Assembly (NCBI GenBank): GCA_900317155.1
Contig: ONFO01000014.1
Span: 1 to 64,000, forward strand
Direction: 5' to 3'
DNA: 64,000 nucleotides
Source of the DNA: an uncultured Bacteroidales bacterium
Lineage (GTDB): Bacteria > Bacteroidota > Bacteroidia > Bacteroidales > F082
The translations under genes were made by a program, and so were the position numbers. Below are positions 26,110-33,512 of the stretch, one piece after another. Every line of letters begins with the position of its first letter. Positions within the stretch are counted from its first letter, which is position 1. A model generated the notes under the pieces. The model searched no databases and was not told the DNA's origin. It saw nothing but the letters and a program-made list of their open reading frames with translations.

Positions 26110-26601
26110 ATGAATGTCATTAAGAAAACCTTGGGCGCACTGATGGCCGCTGGCGTAGTGGCCTTATGCAGTTGCGGTCCCAAATTCCCCGAACTCCCTG
26201 TCGCAGAAGTCCAACCCTATTTCGGCGATGCCGCCAAGACCAAAGCCATCGACACGGCCTTTTACGAAGTGAAAGACGCCAAAGGCAACAAATTGGGCAC
26301 CGTGCTTTTCTCCTCTCCCTATTCCGATAACATAAAAGGCTTCAACGGCCCCACACCTTTATTAATAGCCTTGGATGCCGATGGCCGCATCAAGACTGTG
26401 GCCTTATTGGAGAACGAGGAGACACCTCGCTTTGCGCAACGTGTTGTGGAAGGCGGCCTTTATGAGGCTTGGAACGGACTCACCGTCGACGAAGCCTTGA
26501 ACAAGGACGTGGATGCCGTCAGTGGCGCCACCTACACCTCCAACGGCGTGAAAAAGAGCCTTGAAGCCCGTTTGAAAGCCTATCAAAGACAGACAAAGTA
26601 A
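26110..26601 (+). CDS. FMN-binding domain lipoprotein
   Basis: A 163-residue lipoprotein (lipobox ALCSC, Cys22) with a single FMN_bind domain. The motif SGATYTS (Ser138-Ser144) is the flavinylation site, where the Thr after Ala is esterified by FMN through ApbE. It is therefore probably an extracytoplasmic electron carrier resembling RnfG/NqrC outer domains, without their membrane helix partners nearby. No ApbE gene is in this window. Confidence 0.85.
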   Translation: MNVIKKTLGALMAAGVVALCSCGPKFPELPVAEVQPYFGDAAKTKAIDTAFYEVKDAKGNKLGTVLFSSPYSDNIKGFNGPTPLLIALDADGRIKTVALLENEETPRFAQRVVEGGLYEAWNGLTVDEALNKDVDAVSGATYTSNGVKKSLEARLKAYQRQTK

Positions 26602-26664
26602 CCACGTTTTCTTGGTATGGTTTTTGTAAATTCATAAGACATTATCCATAAAAATGAATGCCTT

Positions 26665-27336
26665 ATGAAAAAGACCTTGTTATCCCTGTGCCTCCTGCTG
26701 GCCTTGACTATCACCGCTGTGGCACAGCCTCGTCCACCGAGGCCGCGTTATCGTCACGTGCCAAGACGAACCGTCGTCAGGCCACGTGCGCCAAAGCATC
26801 CCGAACATTGCTATAGCCCGGTGGGGACGTTCCGTTTCCATGTCCTTGGCGATTTGGGCATCAGCGACTTGGGGGCCATCTTCGTGCACGAAATCCCCTA
26901 TCATTTCAGCGTAGGCGGCATGGCTGAATACCAAGTAGGTCACATCACCAACTTGGGCATCGGCGCGGAATATTATTCCAGCTATGGCGAGCATTGCCGC
27001 CTGTTCAAAAACATGCAGGAGACTTACATCCACACCTTGCCCATCTACGCCAACCTGAAGTTCAGCTTGCCCTACACGTCCGTCAGTCCCTTTATCGAAG
27101 GCCGGATCGGGTTTTCCGCGCCTTTGGGCAAAGTCACCTGCAACGACCCGGATGGCATACGCCATTATATGGCAACGGGGTTGTACACGGGAGGCGCCGT
27201 GGGCCTTAGGATTTACCGAGCCCACCTCAGCTTTGGCGTTTCGGCCATCGACATCGTCGACAGCGCCTTAGGCTTCAACGGTGGACGCAAAGATGTAATC
27301 ACGGATTATTACGTCAGACTGTCGTTCGCGTTCTGA
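26665..27336 (+). CDS. Probable outer-membrane beta-barrel protein
   Basis: A 223-residue protein with a signal peptide (cleavage near AVAQP), a proline/arginine-rich linker (PRPPRPRYRHVPRRTVVRP) and then about eight amphipathic strands ending in the terminal motif YYVRLSFAF, typical of small OMP barrels ending with Phe. The size suits an eight-stranded OmpA/OmpW-type barrel. Function unknown. Confidence 0.75.
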   Translation: MKKTLLSLCLLLALTITAVAQPRPPRPRYRHVPRRTVVRPRAPKHPEHCYSPVGTFRFHVLGDLGISDLGAIFVHEIPYHFSVGGMAEYQVGHITNLGIGAEYYSSYGEHCRLFKNMQETYIHTLPIYANLKFSLPYTSVSPFIEGRIGFSAPLGKVTCNDPDGIRHYMATGLYTGGAVGLRIYRAHLSFGVSAIDIVDSALGFNGGRKDVITDYYVRLSFAF

Positions 27337-27350
27337 ACCATCGAACAGAA

Positions 27351-27412
27351 AACTGCCTTGCCTATTAGATCCCCGAGGGGATGACATAATAGGCAAGGCA
27401 GTTGGTTTTTTA
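27351..27412. terminator. Bidirectional terminator between OMP gene and rsmI
   Basis: A perfect 17-base stem, AACTGCCTTGCCTATTA (27351-27367) and its complement at 27387-27403, with T-rich flanks; the right flank GGTTTTTTATT terminates plus-strand reading. A smaller GATCCCC/GGGGATG hairpin sits in the loop. Confidence 0.9.
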
Positions 27413-28111
27413 TTCCTCGGAATCGTCATCAGGGGCATACGTCGAAGCACCCTCCAGCACGATGACGATTTCGCCTTTGATCTCTTTCTTTGAAAAATGC
27501 TCAATCAATTCGGCCAAGGTGCCACGGGCGTTCTCTTCGTGGATCTTGGTCAGCTCGCGCGAGACGCAAGCCTTTCTCTCAGGGCCACAGACCTCGGCCA
27601 ACTGCTGCAAAGTCTTCAGCAGGCGGAATGGCGATTCATAGAGGATGGTAGTATAGGGATAGCCTGCCACCGCCTGCAACTTGGTCTGGCGGCCTTTCTT
27701 GTGTGGCAGGAAGCCTTCAAAGATGAACTTCTCAGCGGGCAAGCCCGAGTTGACCAATGCGGGGACAAAGGCCGTAGGTCCAGGCAGGCACTCCACCTCG
27801 ATGTTTCGTTTCACGCACTCACGGACCAAAAGGAAGCCCGGGTCGGAGATGGCGGGGGTGCCGGCATCGGTCACCAAGGCGAGGGCCTCCCCTGCCTCGA
27901 TGCGGTCGGCGATGCGTTCCACCACCTGATGCTCATTGCGGATATGGAACGGCATCATGGGCTTGCTGATTTCGAGATGCCTCAGCAGGTTGCCCGAGGT
28001 GCGGGTGTCTTCGGCAAGGATGGCGTCAACTTCCTTCAGGATACGGATAGCCCGCAAGGTGATGTCCTCCAGATTGCCGATGGGCGTGGGCACAAGATAG
28101 AGTTTCGACAT
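27410..28111 (-). CDS. rsmI: 16S rRNA (cytidine(1402)-2'-O)-methyltransferase
   Basis: A 233-residue SAM-dependent methyltransferase of the tetrapyrrole-methylase fold modifying C1402 in the decoding centre. Hallmarks are the N-terminal YLVPTPIGNLEDITLRAIR, EDTRTSGNLLRHL, TDAGTPAISDPGFLLVRE and YESPFRLLKTL. Complete except that the short optional C-terminal domain is replaced by an acidic tail (DDDSEE). Confidence 0.96.
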   Translation of the reverse strand: MSKLYLVPTPIGNLEDITLRAIRILKEVDAILAEDTRTSGNLLRHLEISKPMMPFHIRNEHQVVERIADRIEAGEALALVTDAGTPAISDPGFLLVRECVKRNIEVECLPGPTAFVPALVNSGLPAEKFIFEGFLPHKKGRQTKLQAVAGYPYTTILYESPFRLLKTLQQLAEVCGPERKACVSRELTKIHEENARGTLAELIEHFSKKEIKGEIVIVLEGASTYAPDDDSEE

Positions 28112-28116
28112 GGCTC

Positions 28117-29430
28117 CTATGATTCAAACTTACGAGAGACCAAATCCTTCAGTTTCTGATAGGCCTCGTTGCTGCTGTTCCACTGCAATTCAATCTTCAA
28201 CTCATTCAAATATATCATGGCACCGTTCAAGGTCTTCAAGTCGTTGAGGTTTTCGATGGACTTGTTGTATTTTTCCATGCTTCCTCCAAACAACTCATTG
28301 ACGAACAAGAACTTGTCATTGATTCCTACGGCCGATTTCAGGTCACGGGCTGGAGCCTGCTGCAACTTGGCAGCCAGAGAATGGTCTTCTCCCATCATCT
28401 TTTCGCCAAGGGTCTCCCCTGTCGCCATCTCAAATTCAGTGTCGTCACGCTTGAAGACGTCTTCATACTCTGAAGGTGCCGAATGCTCAATCTCTTCCGG
28501 CTTCATGTCCCAAAGACCCGACTCCGTCCCATAAGCACCGCCTTTATTCTCATGTTCCATCTTAGGCATCTCGAAAGGATTGTCCCTCACCAGACTCTCA
28601 CCATCCACCAGGTCGCGCTCGGGGATCTCCTCTTCAGGAATCTCCTCCACAAAATGAACGACCCGCTCTTCCACCGCCGCAGGGCTCTCCTCAACCGTAA
28701 CCACTTCTTCAACTTCCGGCTCTTCCTCTATTGACAGTTCTTCTTCTATTGTCGACTCTTCTTCAATTGTCGGCTCATCCTCTATTGACGGTTCTTCTTC
28801 TATTGTCGACTCTTCAATTGTCAGTTCTTCTTCTATTGTCGGCACAGCCATATCGTCTGTCGTCTCTTCAGGTTTCTCCTCTTCCTGCACAGGGACGTCC
28901 TCGAAACGGAAGAAAAGTCCTAACTCATCGCCTTCGGGATTCTTTTCTGGTTCAGGATTGAAATCATTCCCTTCACTCTCAACAGGCTGTGGAGTTGCAA
29001 CCTCTATTGGCTCTTCTTCCAAAACGAGGGTTTCCTCCACAACAGGTTCTTCTTGAGCGACCTCTTCGGGCGCTGAAGCAGGCGTTTCCTCCGCCGCATT
29101 CTCCACGTTCACAACGGGTTCCGCTGGCTCTTCTTGTGCTGGGGTTTCCACCTTGTCCTCGCTGTCCTCATTGCCCTGCATCATCGGAGCAAACAAGCTC
29201 GAAAAGGCTTCAGAATCGATATCCATTTCCTCATCGTCGCCGTTTTCGCCCAAATTGATAGAACAAAGGAGGTCGTAAACCGTGTGAGTGCGGTTCATCA
29301 GCACATCCAAATCAAGCAGCCCGAGAGGTTTTTCGTTCCTCAGAAGATAGTTGACCTGTTGATGTAACAGACTGATTTCATGCTTTATGGCAAGCAATTT
29401 TTCTTTTTGATTCTCAAAAATGTCGTTCAT
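28117..29430 (-). CDS. Acidic repeat-rich protein, unknown function
   Basis: A 437-residue cytoplasmic-looking protein with no signal peptide. The N-terminal ~60 residues are helical (KEKLLAIKHEISLLHQQVN). A long, strongly acidic low-complexity middle contains tandem TIEEE/SIEEE units (about residues 210-260). A conserved-looking C-terminal helical region (LKSAVGINDKFLFVNELFGG, about 360-437) matches a domain seen at the end of many Bacteroidales proteins of unknown role. The start at 29430 was preferred because the upstream extension (LSLSKH) is encoded by a dispersed repeat. Confidence 0.75.
   Translation of the reverse strand: MNDIFENQKEKLLAIKHEISLLHQQVNYLLRNEKPLGLLDLDVLMNRTHTVYDLLCSINLGENGDDEEMDIDSEAFSSLFAPMMQGNEDSEDKVETPAQEEPAEPVVNVENAAEETPASAPEEVAQEEPVVEETLVLEEEPIEVATPQPVESEGNDFNPEPEKNPEGDELGLFFRFEDVPVQEEEKPEETTDDMAVPTIEEELTIEESTIEEEPSIEDEPTIEEESTIEEELSIEEEPEVEEVVTVEESPAAVEERVVHFVEEIPEEEIPERDLVDGESLVRDNPFEMPKMEHENKGGAYGTESGLWDMKPEEIEHSAPSEYEDVFKRDDTEFEMATGETLGEKMMGEDHSLAAKLQQAPARDLKSAVGINDKFLFVNELFGGSMEKYNKSIENLNDLKTLNGAMIYLNELKIELQWNSSNEAYQKLKDLVSRKFES
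28730..28850. repeat. Degenerate 15-18 bp tandem repeat inside the acidic gene
   Basis: Units of the type TCTTCTTCTATTGTCGRCTC recur about seven times, encoding (T/S)IEE(E/P/S) repeats. Copy number probably varies between strains. Confidence 0.75.
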
Positions 29431-29454
29431 ATATGAATTATCTTTATTTTTGTG

Positions 29455-29469
29455 CTTCGACAAGCTCAG
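29455..29469. repeat. CTTCGACARGCTCAG dispersed repeat, intergenic copy
   Basis: CTTCGACAAGCTCAG differs by one base from the core of the copy at 53576-53595. When translated, the motif gives SLSKH or PEPVEG peptides, frequently seen in Bacteroidota genomes. Confidence 0.65.
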
Positions 29470-29558
29470 CAACTGCTTTGATTAGTTCAGCAACCGCTGG
29501 GAGTTCCGCTTTGACGGAATTAAGCGGCTAAATTACGAATAATCCAATAACAAATGCC

Positions 29559-30152
29559 ATGTTTTTAGAAAAAGATTCTCACAACAAAACGCAAGGGTGG
29601 ATTGAGGTCATTTGCGGCTCCATGTTTTCGGGCAAGACGGAAGAGTTGATACGTCGTTTGAAACGCGCCAAAATCGCCAAACTGAAGGTGGAGATTTTCA
29701 AGCCGGGTGTGGACACGCGCTACAGCGAGGAAGATGTGGTGTCGCACAACTCCACCGCTCTGCATTCCATCCCGGTGGAAAGCGCCAGTGAGATTCTTTT
29801 CTATGCCAACGACGTGGATGTCATCGGCATCGATGAAGCGCAGTTCCTTGACAATGAACTGCCTAACGTATGCCAGCAATTGGCCAATCAAGGTGTGCGG
29901 GTGATTATCGCGGGCTTGGACATGGACTTTATGGGTAAGCCATTCGGCCCCATGCCCACCCTAATGGCCATCGCCGAAGATGTGACCAAGGTACACGCCA
30001 TTTGTGTGCGCTGCGGTGGTCAGGCACAATTCTCACACCGCACCATTGCGGGTGATAAATTGGTGGTTCTCGGAGAAACCGAAAGCTACGAACCGCTTTG
30101 CAGGGCTTGCTACTTGAAAGCGCGTGAAGAACGTGAAATGAAAACGCTGTGA
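29559..30152 (+). CDS. tdk: Thymidine kinase, type II
   Basis: A 197-residue salvage enzyme making dTMP. P-loop [15 protein letters not shown], Walker B-like [10 protein letters not shown] with the catalytic Glu, and a zinc-binding lasso domain with CVRCGG and CRACY cysteine pairs. Complete and of usual length. Confidence 0.97.
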   Translation: MFLEKDSHNKTQGWIEVICGSMFSGKTEELIRRLKRAKIAKLKVEIFKPGVDTRYSEEDVVSHNSTALHSIPVESASEILFYANDVDVIGIDEAQFLDNELPNVCQQLANQGVRVIIAGLDMDFMGKPFGPMPTLMAIAEDVTKVHAICVRCGGQAQFSHRTIAGDKLVVLGETESYEPLCRACYLKAREEREMKTL

Positions 30153-30214
30153 TGTGAGCACCACATGCCACTGTAACAAAACAAAAAACCAAGCTTTCCC
30201 CTTAAAGGGATCCA

Positions 30215-30487
30215 TCAATCCTCCTTACGGCGTTTGCCTACGAGATAGGCCGCGCCGAGGGTGGTAAGCAGAGCTATGCCCGTGCCCAAAGGTGAGTCGG
30301 CATCCTGGTCTTCAGTTTCACCGTGGCCGGGAAGCAACAAGGCATCTTCACCTGCTTTTGCGCCAAAAATGCCGGATTCTTTTCCCATACCGAAGAGACC
30401 TCTCTCTTCATACACTTCCACATCCTGTGCGAAAGTCGTTGCGCACATGCTCAGGACGATGGCGATGGTCATTATTAGTTTTTTCAT
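30215..30487 (-). CDS. Small exported protein with C-terminal sorting-like tail
   Basis: A 90-residue protein with a signal peptide (cleavage near TFAQD), a short acidic/glycine-rich body with LPGHGET, and a C-terminal tripartite signal: DSPLG motif, hydrophobic helix (TGIALLTTLGAAYLVG) and basic end KRRKED. This resembles PID-CTERM-type and related Bacteroidota tails. A cognate sortase-like enzyme was not found here. The leader upstream is long (about 190 bases from a minus-strand TATCTTTG at 30689-30682). Confidence 0.75.
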   Translation of the reverse strand: MKKLIMTIAIVLSMCATTFAQDVEVYEERGLFGMGKESGIFGAKAGEDALLLPGHGETEDQDADSPLGTGIALLTTLGAAYLVGKRRKED

Positions 30488-30877
30488 GTTATATGTTGTT
30501 GTTTAATTGTTGATTGTCTATTTAACTTCGTTGAATCTTCGATTTGTTTAATTGTTGAGATGTAAGCTTCTATACTTAATCGTCACCGCGCTTATGGCTC
30601 ACAAATCATCTCACCACAATTCCTATTTATTGAATTTCAATGATTTAAAATTTATTCTTATCGTTATTTTGAAAACGGCTGCAAAGATACAAAAAAAAGT
30701 GGATATGCGAGTCTTTTTCTACACTTTTTGGGTGGAACTGGAATAAAAGCCAAAAGGATAGGGTGGATTTTGAAGCCAATACAATGACGGCGGCCTCAAC
30801 TTGAACGATTTCCTGGTTGAAGCGGCCACTGTCATGGTCACGAATCATTGTCCCGAAGTCAAATTCTGAACAGTTAC
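30488..30877. other. Gene-free stretch between the small exported gene and cvpA
   Basis: About 390 AT-rich bases. They include the long leader and -7 box (30682-30689, minus) of the small exported gene. On the plus strand, an open frame after a stop at 30771 (tail VTNHCPEVKF, stop 30867-30869) looks like a decayed gene end. No RNA gene was recognised. Confidence 0.6.
30774..30869 (+). pseudogene. Possible 3' relic of an unknown gene
   Basis: Thirty-one codons read like real protein (LNLNDFLVEAATVMV, ending HCPEVKF) but follow a stop codon and lack a start. It may be the tail of a degraded gene whose upstream half is frameshifted (VDFEAN in the next frame). Low confidence. Confidence 0.3.
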
Positions 30878-31438
30878 TTAAACGTGAATAAGGTCATGCT
30901 CTTGGGTTTCTTCCTCATCATCCTCCTCGGAATCGGGCAGCACCTCCTTGGCGTAATCCTTCACCAAATCGAAGCCGCGATAGACGTAAGGCACTGTTTC
31001 CTCAATATAAGGATAGAGTTTCGACTGCTCACGCACCTCAGGTTTCACCATGCCTATCAGCTGGAAGTTGTTGAGCACCATCACCAAGATGCTACACAGT
31101 AACACGCCCTTGGCTACACCAAAAACAGCCCCGCCCAGCTTATTGAAAAAGCCCAAGTTCATGGCTTTTATCAAACTGGTCACCCACTTGCCAATCACGT
31201 TAACGAGAATGACCAACAGGATGAATGTCAGCACAAAAGCAACAGTATTCAGGTGCTTCGGATTGATTTCCACGAAGTCCTGCAAATGCGAAGCCGTGAA
31301 GTCGGAGAAATGCATGGCGCCATAGATACCGATGGCAAAAGCCAACAAAGTGACCACTTCGATGATAAGACCCTTTCGGAAACCCTTGAAACCGAAAAGG
31401 AAGAGGATTATGGCGATTATTATGTCTAGATAGTTCAT
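30878..31438 (-). CDS. CvpA-family membrane protein
   Basis: A 186-residue inner-membrane protein with four predicted helices (about 5-25, 30-48, 62-84, 100-125). The pattern NYLDIIIAIILFLFGFKGFRKG and the following GxxxP-like loop match the CvpA (colicin V production) family. In other bacteria it affects biofilm, bile or cell-envelope phenotypes; the molecular role is unclear. A short repeat block separates its start from the end of the M64 peptidase. Confidence 0.88.
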   Translation of the reverse strand: MNYLDIIIAIILFLFGFKGFRKGLIIEVVTLLAFAIGIYGAMHFSDFTASHLQDFVEINPKHLNTVAFVLTFILLVILVNVIGKWVTSLIKAMNLGFFNKLGGAVFGVAKGVLLCSILVMVLNNFQLIGMVKPEVREQSKLYPYIEETVPYVYRGFDLVKDYAKEVLPDSEEDDEEETQEHDLIHV

Positions 31439-31442
31439 TTTT

Positions 31443-31505
31443 TAATGTGGAATGCGGAATGTGGAATGTGGAATGACAAATTCATTCAGCATTCAACATT
31501 CATAA
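31443..31505. repeat. GGAATGTGGAATG / ATTCAGCATTCAACATTC short repeats
   Basis: About four units of RTGTGGAAT (31445-31475) followed by ATTCA-type units (31481-31505). The two halves are roughly reverse complements, so the block could form a hairpin. It has the same character as the block at 6877-6973. Confidence 0.7.
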
Positions 31506-31509
31506 TTCA

Positions 31510-32778
31510 TCATTTGGAATAATAAAGTATCATCCGTTCAATAGCGCGTTGGCAGACAGGGCAGAAATCATCGCCCTTGAAGGTCTTCATCAAGCAGTCC
31601 ATACGGGGGCTATAGACGCCTTCGGGTTCATAACCTCCACCTTCAAAGACCCCGACCGAGTTCTCATACTTTTGCTCACGTGGCGTGGGCACTGGCGTTT
31701 TCTTGTCCATCATGTCCTTCCACTTCGCGTCGAAGTTGACGAGGGTAGTGATGTTGGGCTCCCAAGGCTCCAAGTCGTTGTTGTACATGTCGCCATAGGT
31801 GTCGTCGTCGTAATACTCATCGGCCAAACCTGCAAAACCATGCCCGAACTCATGGATGATGACATCGCTTGAGAACCCGTTGCTACTTGCGCTGGAGCAA
31901 TAGAAGTTGTAAATGCCGCCACCGCCGTATTTCTCCGTGTTGATGAGGATATAAATCTGGTCGTAAGGCACTTGTCCAGCCAAATCGCGGATGTCGCGGT
32001 TGTCGGTACTCATGCAATAACGCTCTGAGTCGAAGGTCCAAAAGCTGAAACGCATGACCGTATTCTTATAAACATGGTCACCCGGCATGGTGCAGCCCGA
32101 CTCGACAGAAGGCGCCATCACGCCACGGATGTTGAAGCTCTCGCGATAACGGTCGTAAGGGGCATAGCTAAACATGCTCTTCACAAAGAAGTCGCAGTCT
32201 TTGATGAACTTGCCCATCTCGGCTTGGGTATAGCCCTCCGGGAGTATCACGATGTCAACGGCTTTGGTGATGTCCTTGTTGCCAATCCACGCATCGTAAA
32301 CCGGAAAATCGAGTTTGTCATAATCGCGGATGAAATAGTCATCAGGGTTGACCGTAAAGCGCATCCCTTCCTTGAGCTGGCCCTCCCAGGTCTTGTAACA
32401 CAAGGCGATGTCAATCTTTACCTTTGGGAAAGGCACAATAACGGATTCCTCGAAAGTTTTGGTGACTTGCTTGGCTTCATCGGTAGTCTGCCACTCGCCG
32501 TAGAGGTTTTGGTAGCCTTTGGAAAACAGCAGTTTATCCGTTCCCGATGCATACACTTTGACGATGTAACTGCCAAACTCCAGGTTGTCTATGAGGTTGG
32601 TTTTCGAGCCGCTCCAATAGGGCTCACGAATCAGCTCCTTGAGGGAATAGTTGGTCTCGTTGTGGTTGCCCGTCAGGCAATAGTCGACGCGCAGGGAAGC
32701 TTCCGTGAAATACTGGTCAAATTGGGCCCAAGCCATCATCGGCAACAGGGCAAGGAGGATCAAAATGGGTTTCTTCAT
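31510..32778 (-). CDS. M64 family (IgA peptidase-like) metallopeptidase
   Basis: A 422-residue secreted zinc peptidase. A signal peptide (cleavage near AWAQF) is followed by an N-terminal beta-sandwich-like M64_N domain (about 20-150). The catalytic M64 domain contains VDIVILPEGYTQAEM and the zinc site HEFGHGFAGLADEYY with catalytic Glu. M64 includes IgA1-cleaving enzymes of gut bacteria, but the substrate here cannot be told. The start at 32778 gives a proper signal peptide; a minus-strand TATTTTTG (32813-32806) lies 28 bases upstream. Confidence 0.9.
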   Translation of the reverse strand: MKKPILILLALLPMMAWAQFDQYFTEASLRVDYCLTGNHNETNYSLKELIREPYWSGSKTNLIDNLEFGSYIVKVYASGTDKLLFSKGYQNLYGEWQTTDEAKQVTKTFEESVIVPFPKVKIDIALCYKTWEGQLKEGMRFTVNPDDYFIRDYDKLDFPVYDAWIGNKDITKAVDIVILPEGYTQAEMGKFIKDCDFFVKSMFSYAPYDRYRESFNIRGVMAPSVESGCTMPGDHVYKNTVMRFSFWTFDSERYCMSTDNRDIRDLAGQVPYDQIYILINTEKYGGGGIYNFYCSSASSNGFSSDVIIHEFGHGFAGLADEYYDDDTYGDMYNNDLEPWEPNITTLVNFDAKWKDMMDKKTPVPTPREQKYENSVGVFEGGGYEPEGVYSPRMDCLMKTFKGDDFCPVCQRAIERMILYYSK

Positions 32779-32805
32779 AATGCCACTGGTTATAATTTTA
32801 TCCCA

Positions 32806-32841
32806 CAAAAATAGTGATTTTTTCAATAATCCTTATCTTTG
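32806..32841. promoter_or_regulatory. Divergent -7 boxes: M64 peptidase (-) and lipoprotein (+)
   Basis: Minus TATTTTTG (32813-32806) and plus TATCTTTG (32834-32841), both matching TAnnTTTG. Confidence 0.6.
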
Positions 32842-32862
32842 CACGGCAAAAACACCTTTATC

Positions 32863-33483
32863 ATGAAAAATGTATTCTTCCTCGTCTTATTGTCTTTGGG
32901 CCTCGTGGCTTGCAACAATACAACTACACCTAAAGAAAACAACGACATTCCTGACGCTGTCAAGCAGGTCCATAGTTTAATGGAAGCCAACACCTTATTA
33001 AATGACACCATTACTGCCAACGGATTGGGAAGCCTCAAGCTTGGTGCCAAAATCCCTGACACGATTCCTGGATATGACGTCACAGTCCTCATCTTTGAAG
33101 ATGAGGAGGAAATGGAAAATGTCATCGTCGAAGTCACCAAAGACAACAAGCTCATCCTCCAAATACAGCCAGGATATGTCGACGAAACAGACGCCGCCAA
33201 CGACACTATCGCCGGCATCCTTGTCATCTCCGACCAGTTTGCCACGGCAGATGGCATCCACGTAGGATCAAACGTCCAAGATATCCTAAAAAAGCGAGGG
33301 GTGACAACCTATTTCAACGAGAAAAGGTTTTTCATCAAAGACCATGGCTTGACCTATATTATCAAACCTGAAGATTATGAGGGGGCGCTGCCTGCCGTTC
33401 CCCTCGACATCCCAGTGGAGGTTGAGCAACCCACCTTCAAAGCTGATGCCAAAGTCAGGGCTATCGGTATCTTCGGAGAATAG
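32863..33483 (+). CDS. Lipoprotein of unknown function
   Basis: A 206-residue lipoprotein with lipobox LVAC about 15 residues in. The mature part has an acidic linker, then a domain with GLGSLKLGAKIPDTIPG and repeated beta-strand patterns (VIVEVTKDNKLILQI). No known family was recognised. The ATG at 32863 follows the -7 box properly. The next gene begins 29 bases downstream. Confidence 0.7.
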   Translation: MKNVFFLVLLSLGLVACNNTTTPKENNDIPDAVKQVHSLMEANTLLNDTITANGLGSLKLGAKIPDTIPGYDVTVLIFEDEEEMENVIVEVTKDNKLILQIQPGYVDETDAANDTIAGILVISDQFATADGIHVGSNVQDILKKRGVTTYFNEKRFFIKDHGLTYIIKPEDYEGALPAVPLDIPVEVEQPTFKADAKVRAIGIFGE

Positions 33484-33512
33484 AATGATTCATCGTATTC
33501 GATTGACGCGAA

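Noticed and set aside
32978-33265. Small ORFs on both strands within the lipoprotein gene at 32863
   Set aside because: Shadow frames of a gene with a clear lipobox, start and promoter.
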